This document shows, piece by piece, positions 8,550 through 15,324 of a DNA stretch of 39,552 bases; the first letter of the stretch is position 1, and every line of letters begins with the position of its first letter. Source of the stretch: Shewanella sp. SG41-4. Its GTDB lineage: Bacteria; Pseudomonadota; Gammaproteobacteria; Enterobacterales; Shewanellaceae. The DNA lies in the NCBI RefSeq assembly GCF_014164505.1, contig NZ_JACJFI010000009.1:1-39552 (forward strand), written 5' to 3'. The notes under the pieces were generated by a model. It saw only the letters and a program-made list of their open reading frames with translations, was not told the origin of the DNA and made no database searches. A program made the translations under genes and the position numbers.

Positions 8550-9086
8550 ATGGATCAAGACACATTACTTAACTTATTAAGTGCTAGTGCAGATGGAGAT
8601 AAACAAGCGTTTGCTGATTTATACCAATCTACCAGTGGCCAGTTATTCGCAGTTAGTTTAAAAATGCTCGGTCGACGTGAGCTAGCCGAAGAGGTATTGC
8701 AAGAAGCCTACGTAAAAATTTGGCATAACGCGACTGAATATCAACACGGAAAGGGATCTGTTCTCACGTGGATGATCAGTATTGTTCGTTACCGAGCCTT
8801 AGACATGTTGCGTTATCAAAAAGTCAGAAAAGAGGATCCACTTGAAGATGGCCAAGAAGCCATTTTTGAAGAGCATAACAATGATGACGGGCCTCAGGTT
8901 CATAAAAATAAACTCGACCAGTGTATGGGAGAACTCGAGCCTCAACAGAAACAAGCGATTCATCTTGCTTACTATAATGGTTTATCGCATCACGAAGTTG
9001 TGGGGCACTTAGATTTACCATTAGGCACTATTAAGAGTTGGATCCGTCGTGGTTTACAACAATTACAGAGGTGTTTATCGCTATGA
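8550..9086 (+). CDS. ECF RNA polymerase sigma factor
   Basis: The 178-residue protein has the two-domain layout of extracytoplasmic-function sigma factors. Region 2 spans about residues 12-95, with LAEEVLQEAYVKIWHN as the core-binding helix and WMISIVRYRALDMLRYQK (about 73-90) as the -10 recognition helix. An acidic linker (about 91-118) follows. Region 4 spans about 120-178, with the helix-turn-helix GLSHHEVVGHLDLPLGTIKS for -35 recognition. It overlaps the anti-sigma gene by four bases (ATGA), which couples their translation. The pairing with an RskA-type anti-sigma factor points to the SigK-like group. No strong ribosome binding site is visible before the ATG. The predicted target is the operon starting at 10233. 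Confidence 0.93.
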   Translation: MDQDTLLNLLSASADGDKQAFADLYQSTSGQLFAVSLKMLGRRELAEEVLQEAYVKIWHNATEYQHGKGSVLTWMISIVRYRALDMLRYQKVRKEDPLEDGQEAIFEEHNNDDGPQVHKNKLDQCMGELEPQQKQAIHLAYYNGLSHHEVVGHLDLPLGTIKSWIRRGLQQLQRCLSL

Positions 9087-9796
9087 ATTATCGTGATCCT
9101 CAATTAAAAGACGCATTAGCAGCAGAATATGTGCTTGGTACATTGCGTGGCCAAGCGAGACGTCGGTTTCAAAAATTAATGATGCAAATTCCCAGTCTGC
9201 GTGAAAGCACTTGGTTATGGGAGCAACATTTACATGGCATGAATCAATTGTTAACGCCGATAACCCCAGACGAGCGGGTTTGGCAACAAATCAGTATTTC
9301 GTTAGGGTTTGTTGACAATACGGCCCAAAAACCATCGCCAGAAACCTCAAATGTGGTGCCTATGGCCACACGTAACCGTTTATGGAAGGGGTTAGCATCA
9401 ATGGCAAGCGCAGCAGCCATAGTTATGGCTGTCTTAGTTGTGAGTAATCAGCCACTGCCAGTTGCTACACCGCAGCAAGTCGCGGTAGTGCAAAGTGCAC
9501 AATCTAAAGCATTATGGTTGATTGAAGTGACCGCCAATACGATTGAAGTGCGCTCTACCAGTAACCTAAAGCCACTGGCGAATAAAGACTATGAGTTATG
9601 GATGGTGGCTAAAGGTGTCGAAAACCCAATTTCATTAGGTTTACTGCCTAAATCAGGCAAGCTAACATTGGTGAAAAACAGTCAATTTGATGACATGGAT
9701 ATTGTCGCTTTGGCGGTAAGTTTAGAGCCGTTGAACGGCTCACCAAATGGCATGCCAACAGAGGTATTGTATACCGCAGAGCTAGCAATTTTATAA
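9083..9796 (+). CDS. RskA-type anti-sigma factor
   Basis: I place the start at the ATG at 9083, overlapping the sigma stop as ATGA; an upstream in-frame start at 9038 would lie inside the sigma region-4 sequence and is less likely. The 237-residue protein has a cytoplasmic N-terminal sigma-binding part (1-100) with LAAEYVLGTLRG..RRRFQKL, typical of these anti-sigma domains. One membrane segment lies at about 102-121 and a periplasmic RskA domain at about 130-237 (KDYELWMVAKG, ISLGLLPKSGK). It should hold the sigma factor inactive until an envelope signal releases it, probably by regulated proteolysis. It is followed by a strong terminator. Confidence 0.9.
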   Translation: MNYRDPQLKDALAAEYVLGTLRGQARRRFQKLMMQIPSLRESTWLWEQHLHGMNQLLTPITPDERVWQQISISLGFVDNTAQKPSPETSNVVPMATRNRLWKGLASMASAAAIVMAVLVVSNQPLPVATPQQVAVVQSAQSKALWLIEVTANTIEVRSTSNLKPLANKDYELWMVAKGVENPISLGLLPKSGKLTLVKNSQFDDMDIVALAVSLEPLNGSPNGMPTEVLYTAELAIL

Positions 9797-9852
9797 CGCC
9801 TTAATGATACCCAATAGCTGTAAAGCATTGAAGTATCACCTCGCTGACATTG

Positions 9853-9887
9853 AAGCGGCCAATAGAAATACTATTGGCCGCTTTTTT
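9853..9887 (+). terminator. Rho-independent terminator after the sigma/anti-sigma operon
   Basis: AAGCGGCCAATAG and CTATTGGCCGCTT form a perfect 13-bp stem with a 5-nt loop (AAATA), followed by further T residues. Confidence 0.9.
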
Positions 9888-9970
9888 ATGGTTGCCACTA
9901 TTCATTGGCGATCGAAAAGTCATCGATTAACGGGAAGTGTTTAGTTAACCATTACTGACCGATAATTTAT

Positions 9971-10066
9971 TGAGGGACTGTATTGGAGGACTGTATTGAG
10001 GTGAAGGTATTAAGGAGGCTTTATTAAAGAGATGGTGTTAAGAAAATGGTATTGATAGGTAATCAT
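9971..10066 (+). repeat. Seven degenerate 13-14-bp tandem units
   Basis: Units begin at 9971, 9984, 9997, 10011, 10025, 10039 and 10053. Examples are TGAGGGACTGTAT, TGGAGGACTGTAT, TGAGGTGAAGGTAT, TAAGGAGGCTTTAT and TAAGAAAATGGTAT. They share a T-R-A-G-G start and a T-A-T end. The array fills part of the 436-base gap between the anti-sigma and DUF4331 genes, upstream of the predicted ECF promoter; nothing else was seen in that gap besides the terminator and promoter. Confidence 0.6.
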
Positions 10067-10168
10067 TCATAAATATGAAATTAGATTAAAATACATGAAA
10101 ATAAATTCACTTTAAATTCAGCGTATTAAAGTCTTTTTTAATTTAATTTAATAATAGTCACTAAAACC

Positions 10169-10197
10169 TGCATCCAAAATGAAACCTGAGCCGTTTA
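10169..10197 (+). promoter_or_regulatory. Predicted ECF promoter of the DUF4331 operon
   Basis: TGCATCCA (10169-10176), 15 nucleotides, then CGTTTA (10192-10197), matching the element before the sigma gene. Transcription would start near 10203-10206. This places the ATG at 10179 outside the transcript and supports translation from 10233. Confidence 0.7.
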
Positions 10198-10232
10198 CTT
10201 GTATGACTCTACAACATAACAAGGAAATGGTC

Positions 10233-11819
10233 ATGAAAGTACTAAAAATATCCCTAATAGCCAGTATGGTATGCAGCACTTTATTAGGCGCTAATGCGTT
10301 TGCGTCAAGTCACCGAGAAGCACCCAATATCACTCGTTTTCCGACATTAGACTCTACCGATTTTTATGCCTTTAATAGCTATGAAGCAGGACGTGAAGAT
10401 TACGTCACTCTTATCGCCAACTATATTCCACTGCAAGATGCCTACGGCGGACCTAACTATTATGCGATGGACCCTGCTGCGGTATACAGCATTCATATCG
10501 ATAATGATGGTGATGCTATAGAAGATTTAACCTTCCAATTTAACTTTACCAATGAACTTGCCAATAATAATCAAGGTATTGCGTTAATGGTTGGTCCTGC
10601 TGACAATCAACGTAGTGTATCAGTACCGCTTAAAAATATTGGTGGCATTACTGCTGCGGATCAAAGTGCGGCAAACTTTAGCGAGTCGTATCAGTTAACA
10701 CTTGTTAAAGGACCACAAAATAGTGGTAGCGCAACAGCGTTAACCAATACTTCAGGGGCGATGTTCCATAAGCCACTGGATTACATTGGTAATAAGAGTT
10801 TCGGTGATAGCAGCGCGTATGCAAGTTATGCAGGTCAATTCATCTACGAATTTAATCTCGATGGTTGTGCAAGTCCTGGCAAAGTGTTTGTTGGCCAACG
10901 TAAAGACCCTTTCGTGGTTAACTTAGGCAAAACCTTTGATTTGGTCAACTATGTGCCTGTAGAAGGTGATAGTGCACCGGGCGCTGGCGACCAAGGTGGA
11001 TTTCCAGGTGGCATCACTCAATCTGTTGATAATGATGATTTGATGGATAAAAATGTCACAGCTATTTCAATTGAAGTGCCAAAGTCTTGTTTAACCACTC
11101 AAGGCAACGGCACCATTGGTGCATGGACTACCGCCAGTTTACCGCAAGCGCGTATTTTAAATCCAAATGCCAAAGTGGGCAAAACGGAAGTCAATGGTGG
11201 TGCATTAACTCAGGTATCTCGTCTGGGTAACCCGCTAGTGAATGAGTTAGTGATTGGTTTAAAAGATAAAGACACCTTTTCGACTTCACATCCAAAAGAC
11301 GATACCCAGTTTGCCGATTATGTAACACACCCGAGCTTAACTGAGTTGCTTAACATTCTGTTTAAAGACGCGGTTAACCAAACGTTGGGAACAAACATTG
11401 AAACGTTAGCGCCAACTAACTTCCCTCGTACCGATCTTGTTACTGCATTTCTAACTGGTTTTGCTGGTGTTAACCAACTTGAAACGGTGACTCCGTCAGA
11501 AATGTTGCGTCTTAATACTGGTATTCCAGCAAAGTCTCGTGATATGCAGTCCGCTTTTGGTGTTGCTGGTGATGATTTAGCCGGTTTCCCAAATGGTCGC
11601 CGTCCTGGTGATGATGTGGTTGATATTGCACTGCGCGTGGTAATGGGACGTTTATGTTACCCCATCCCAGTCAATGGTACAGACACTGATTTAGGCCTTT
11701 GTACCAGTGATGATGCCAGTGTTGGTAACGTGCCATTTACTGATGGTGCGCCCGTTGACGCGACCATGATGATGGATCACTTCCCTTACTTAGCGACGCC
11801 GCTTTCGGGCTCAAAATAA
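10233..11819 (+). CDS. DUF4331 family exported protein
   Basis: I start at the ATG at 10233, seven bases after AAGGA at 10221-10225; this gives a clean 24-residue signal peptide ending GANAFA. An ATG at 10179 is in frame but lies inside the predicted promoter. The mature protein begins SSHREAPNITRFP, the typical N terminus of DUF4331 proteins, and is 528 residues with the signal. Further family features are DSTDFYAFNSYE, IDNDGDAIEDLTFQFNF (an Asp-rich, possibly Ca-binding stretch), KDPFVVNLGKTFDLVN and the C-terminal FPNGRRPGDDVVDIALR. It should be periplasmic or secreted. DUF4331 has no established biochemical function. It is the first gene of a four-gene operon under the predicted ECF promoter. 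Confidence 0.9.
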   Translation: MKVLKISLIASMVCSTLLGANAFASSHREAPNITRFPTLDSTDFYAFNSYEAGREDYVTLIANYIPLQDAYGGPNYYAMDPAAVYSIHIDNDGDAIEDLTFQFNFTNELANNNQGIALMVGPADNQRSVSVPLKNIGGITAADQSAANFSESYQLTLVKGPQNSGSATALTNTSGAMFHKPLDYIGNKSFGDSSAYASYAGQFIYEFNLDGCASPGKVFVGQRKDPFVVNLGKTFDLVNYVPVEGDSAPGAGDQGGFPGGITQSVDNDDLMDKNVTAISIEVPKSCLTTQGNGTIGAWTTASLPQARILNPNAKVGKTEVNGGALTQVSRLGNPLVNELVIGLKDKDTFSTSHPKDDTQFADYVTHPSLTELLNILFKDAVNQTLGTNIETLAPTNFPRTDLVTAFLTGFAGVNQLETVTPSEMLRLNTGIPAKSRDMQSAFGVAGDDLAGFPNGRRPGDDVVDIALRVVMGRLCYPIPVNGTDTDLGLCTSDDASVGNVPFTDGAPVDATMMMDHFPYLATPLSGSK

Positions 11820-11829
11820 GGAACATAAG

Positions 11830-12369
11830 ATGAATACTTCTATTCGATATGCGACGCGTCAAGCGATTAATAATCTCGCTAAACCAGTGGTATTAATCAG
11901 TGTGCTCAGCGGCGGTTTTTTAGCTGGTTGTAACTCAGAGGATGAGATGACCATGGTTAAAAACAGTGCGCCAATGGTGAGCAGTATAATGCTCTCCACT
12001 GTGACTGAAATGCCGTTGACAGAGCAGTTGATAGCCACCGATAAAGACGGTGATGCACTAACGTTTACTGTGATGAATGAACCCACGCTTGGTACGGTTA
12101 GCTTAATGCCAAACGGCGAGTTTACTTATACTCCCGCCAATGAAGTCACAGGCATGGACAGTTTTACAGTTGCAGTGACCGATGGTGTAAACGACCCTGT
12201 AGCGGCAATGGTGAACATTACCATTGATGCTGAGCAAGTGATGTTTTCAAGCTTAAGTCGTCAGGCATTTTTACAACCAAGCCAAGCTGCACCTATACGT
12301 GTTAATGGCCGCGTGGTTGAAGATGATGTATCAACGGCTGATTTTTACGATGACCTATTACTGGATTAA
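11830..12369 (+). CDS. Lipoprotein with one cadherin-like (tandem-95/Big_9) domain
   Basis: The 179-residue protein has a signal sequence with lipobox LAGC, so Cys34 would be lipidated; the following NSEDE has no Asp at +2, which by the usual rule favours the outer membrane. Residues about 48-135 form a single bacterial cadherin-like domain: ATDKDGDALTFTV, then GTVSLMPNGEFTYTPA and DSFTVAVTDGV. In large adhesins this domain occurs in long tandem arrays, so a one-domain lipoprotein is unusual. The C-terminal 45 residues (FLQPSQAAPIRVNGRVVEDD) are unassigned. It starts 10 bases after the DUF4331 stop, with AAGGAA in front. It probably binds or anchors the DUF4331 protein at the cell surface; that is inference. 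Confidence 0.85.
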   Translation: MNTSIRYATRQAINNLAKPVVLISVLSGGFLAGCNSEDEMTMVKNSAPMVSSIMLSTVTEMPLTEQLIATDKDGDALTFTVMNEPTLGTVSLMPNGEFTYTPANEVTGMDSFTVAVTDGVNDPVAAMVNITIDAEQVMFSSLSRQAFLQPSQAAPIRVNGRVVEDDVSTADFYDDLLLD

Positions 12370-12513
12370 TAGGGCGAGTTCTATTAGCTAGGTTAAGTTT
12401 ATAAAACAGGACGAAATGCCTATCTTACTCATCCAATTAATTATTATCTTAGCAGAGAGGTAATGATTAATTAGAGCGGTATTCAGAGCCAAGGATGGCA
12501 TTAAGGAGACGTA

Positions 12514-13680
12514 ATGCAAGAAATAACAGGGCGGTTAATGGTAATGATAAAACATGCTAAATTTTGCCTCAACACTCACTTATGCCTCAATATTTTGATG
12601 ACAGTGAGTGCATTTTTTATGATTGTGGGCAATAGCATTGCGGCGCCCTATACACCTAAAGATAACAGCCAAGTTATCGCTTCCTGGGAGGCATTTAATG
12701 ATGCCGATAAGCAAATGAGCTTAGACGACATCAGTGATTTTATAGAGCAAGGACAATATCCTGGAGAAGCTGATTATCGTTACGGTCGTGCAAAAGCTTG
12801 GTTACAAGCCAAAATGGCCAATGCCAGCCCCAATGCGCAAACCTTTTATTTATATGCTCGAGTATTACAACATCAACACCAATTTGATCGGGCGATAAAG
12901 GCGTTAGAACGCGCCATTGAATTAAAACCGACTGCGATAAATAGTTGGTTATTAAAAGCCAATATTCATCTGGTACAGGGTGATATTGTTGGTGCAAGGC
13001 AAGCGTGTTTAGCCCTAATAGGTAAAGCCGATATTTTATTGATTTCGACCTGTGCATTGGAGGTCGCGAGTCAAAATGGCAAGTTGGTCGAAAGCTATCA
13101 AGAGTTAGCTCGGTTGTACCAGTTGTATCAACATAATAATGAAGCAGAAAAACGTTGGATAGTGCAAATTCTTGCTGACATGGCATTTAAGCAAGGTATG
13201 GCACAAGAAGCATTGAGTTATTTAAATCAGTTAGATATGGACAATGCTCCGGTCAGTTTATTAGCGCTATGGTCTGATATTGAATTGGCATTAAATCAAC
13301 ATCAACGAGTGTACGACACTCTCTCCAGTATTGTCAGTCATCACGCTGTTCAAGACGACGCGCTATTATTGCGCTTAGCGATAGCGGAAAAATTCCTTGG
13401 CAATACTGTTAAATGGCAATGGACTTTTGCCCAAAGAGTTAAATTGCGTGAGCAAAGACAAGACAGTTTACATGCATTCGATCTGGCAAAATATTATTTA
13501 AATGTTGATATACAGCCCAAAAAAGCACTTTACTGGGCCAAAATAAACTGGCAGGTAGCACGTCAAGACAACGATAGAATCCTTTTAGAACAGGCTAAGG
13601 CATTGTTGGTTAAGACTAAAGATGATAAGAAATCAGTGCAAATTAGTCGAAATCTTTCAGCCGAACATGTAGCAAGTTAA
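12514..13680 (+). CDS. Exported TPR-repeat protein
   Basis: The ATG at 12514 follows AAGGAGA at 12503-12509, so this start is preferred over the in-frame Met codons 9 and 11. The 388-residue protein has a hydrophobic segment at about 20-40, likely a signal peptide ending near SIAA (44). Helical tetratricopeptide repeats follow, the clearest at about 108-175 (TFYLYARVLQHQHQFDRAIK, then AINSWLLKANIHLVQGDIVG). Such proteins act as scaffolds; here it would sit in the periplasm. It lies between the lipoprotein and the HupE-like gene, 10 bases before the latter. The 144-base gap before it has no clear promoter. Confidence 0.85.
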   Translation: MQEITGRLMVMIKHAKFCLNTHLCLNILMTVSAFFMIVGNSIAAPYTPKDNSQVIASWEAFNDADKQMSLDDISDFIEQGQYPGEADYRYGRAKAWLQAKMANASPNAQTFYLYARVLQHQHQFDRAIKALERAIELKPTAINSWLLKANIHLVQGDIVGARQACLALIGKADILLISTCALEVASQNGKLVESYQELARLYQLYQHNNEAEKRWIVQILADMAFKQGMAQEALSYLNQLDMDNAPVSLLALWSDIELALNQHQRVYDTLSSIVSHHAVQDDALLLRLAIAEKFLGNTVKWQWTFAQRVKLREQRQDSLHAFDLAKYYLNVDIQPKKALYWAKINWQVARQDNDRILLEQAKALLVKTKDDKKSVQISRNLSAEHVAS

Positions 13681-13690
13681 GGATAAACCA

Positions 13691-14815
13691 GTGAAGGTAT
13701 TTACGCGTTTTTTTTCAATGATGAAAGGCGGTCTGTTGCTGCTAATGTTGCTGTTCAGTCATGTCAGTTTAGCCCATCAAATGAGCACCAGTTATTTGTC
13801 TATTAACCTAGATAAGCACGGGCAAATTCAAGGTGATTGGCAAGTACGATTGTTTGATTTAAACCAAGTTCTTCCTATTGATGATAATCAAGATGGTGAG
13901 CTTACTTGGGGAGAGTTGCAAGCGCATCAAATTGCGATAGTAGATTATTTACGCTCATCTTTGGCTATCAGCCGGGAGCAAGATTGCCCATTAAGCTTCA
14001 ATCCTACGCAGCAAGTTGACCAACACTTTAGTGAAGGTTATCTAGTAAGCTCATTTCAGGCTGAATGTGATAGTCCTGGTGCGCTGAGCATTAATTATCA
14101 AGCTTTCTTCAATATCGACACCGATCATAAAGTGATTACCACAATTTCAACGCCCGAGCATCAATACACGCGGGTGATAAGCAACGATAATCCCGTCATA
14201 TTGATTAACTTAGCTGAAAGTCAGCTCAGCGATACATTTACTGAATATGTTTACCAAGGTGTAATTCATATTTGGAAGGGCACTGATCATATCTTATTTT
14301 TATTAGCGTTGTTGTTAACCTGCGTATTGGTGCGTGAACAACAGAAATGGCACGCGATAGATAAGCCTAAGCAAATATTTAAAGATACCGCGTGGATTAT
14401 TACTGCCTTTACTTTGGCACATTCAGTAACATTAACCGCCACCGCATTGGGGCTTATTAATTTTAGTAGCCACTGGGTTGAACTGGGCATTGCATTATCA
14501 GTGCTGTTTGCGGCGCTAAATAATGTCTGGCCGATTGTATTGCGCTTAGGCTGGATAACATTTGCTTTTGGCTTGTTACACGGTATGGGCTTTGCGGGAG
14601 TATTGGGTGAACTCGGGTTACCTGAAAATCAAAAATTATTAGCAATTTTAGCCTTTAATGTTGGCGTTGAAATCGGTCAGCTGGCGATTTTAGCGGTAGT
14701 ATTGCCTTTGTTGATATTTCTACGCCATACCGTCTGGTATCGAAATTGGGGGATGCAGTTTGGCTCTATTGTGATTGGACTTATGGCTATTCAGTGGTCT
14801 GTAGAACGTTTTTAG
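13691..14815 (+). CDS. HupE/UreJ-like membrane protein with periplasmic EF-hand loop
   Basis: The start is GTG at 13691 with AAGGA at 13679-13683 overlapping the upstream stop. The 374-residue protein has a signal sequence ending near SLAHQMS (28-32). A periplasmic domain of about 160 residues follows, then about six membrane segments of the HupE/UreJ_2 family with conserved histidines (GTDHILFL, TLAHSVTL, FGLLHGMGFAG). HupE/UreJ proteins are linked to nickel or cobalt supply, but members with a large exported N-terminal part in other contexts have no proven substrate. Residues 64-75 (DDNQDGELTWGE) fit an EF-hand loop: D at 1, N at 3, D at 5, G at 6, L at 8, E at 12. No hydrogenase or urease gene is nearby. 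It is the last gene of the operon. Confidence 0.87.
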   Translation: MKVFTRFFSMMKGGLLLLMLLFSHVSLAHQMSTSYLSINLDKHGQIQGDWQVRLFDLNQVLPIDDNQDGELTWGELQAHQIAIVDYLRSSLAISREQDCPLSFNPTQQVDQHFSEGYLVSSFQAECDSPGALSINYQAFFNIDTDHKVITTISTPEHQYTRVISNDNPVILINLAESQLSDTFTEYVYQGVIHIWKGTDHILFLLALLLTCVLVREQQKWHAIDKPKQIFKDTAWIITAFTLAHSVTLTATALGLINFSSHWVELGIALSVLFAALNNVWPIVLRLGWITFAFGLLHGMGFAGVLGELGLPENQKLLAILAFNVGVEIGQLAILAVVLPLLIFLRHTVWYRNWGMQFGSIVIGLMAIQWSVERF

Positions 14816-14831
14816 TGTTTGCCAATAAAAT

Positions 14832-14862
14832 GTAGCCAGCTTTGGACGGTGGCTACTTATTT
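14832..14862 (+). terminator. Possible terminator after the HupE-like gene
   Basis: GTAGCCA (14832-14838) pairs with TGGCTAC (14850-14856). The following TTATTTATT is only a weak T tract. Confidence 0.45.
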
Positions 14863-15324
14863 ATTGAGATTGTATTGTCCCAAGTAGCCTTGTATTCGAA
14901 CGTCGCTAACTTATGTGCGACCAATAGTTAACGTATATTCTACTCAAGTTTGGTTTATGTTCGAGACGGTGTACAAATAACCGAAGTCAGTAATAGACCC
15001 ACCATAAATTCTTTTCTGTTCCCAATTACGTCAGGTTAAAAAAGTATTTTTAACATTTGCCTAAAGTCATTTAAGTTAATGGACTTTAGTGATGAGTAAA
15101 CTTTTGCGCGTGTTAATTCGTATGATGATACAGATTATTGCTGTATCTGAGCTTTAGCGACCACCCAATGTGTGTGATCGCGATAATATAGCGTGTTTGA
15201 ACGAGTTTTTTGTTCGAAAGATCAGCAAAGCCTAGATATTGACTGCTTTCTTCCATAGAATGGCAAGTTAACTTTTTTATCAGCGGCCATTGTTTATTTT
15301 GCTGCGGTTTTATTAGGTATATTG
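14863..15324. other. Intergenic region before the SNF2 helicase
   Basis: No gene was seen. Two small stem-loops occur: CTAAAGTC/GACTTTAG at 15061-15089 and GATACAG/CTGTATC at 15127-15147. Neither has a T tract. The region presumably carries the helicase promoter, but no element could be picked with confidence. Confidence 0.4.

Noticed and set aside
12430..12450. CATCCA followed by 15 bases, resembling the ECF promoter before the TPR gene
   Set aside because: The sequence at the -10 position is AGCAGA, with no CGT, and the upstream TG is absent.
12740..13186. Long antisense frame opposite the TPR gene
   Set aside because: The plus-strand TPR protein has clear repeats, signal sequence and ribosome site; the antisense frame is a shadow.
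13691..14815. Assignment as the nickel transporter of a hydrogenase or urease
   Set aside because: No hydrogenase, urease or maturation gene lies in the window, and the long exported N-terminal domain differs from classical HupE.
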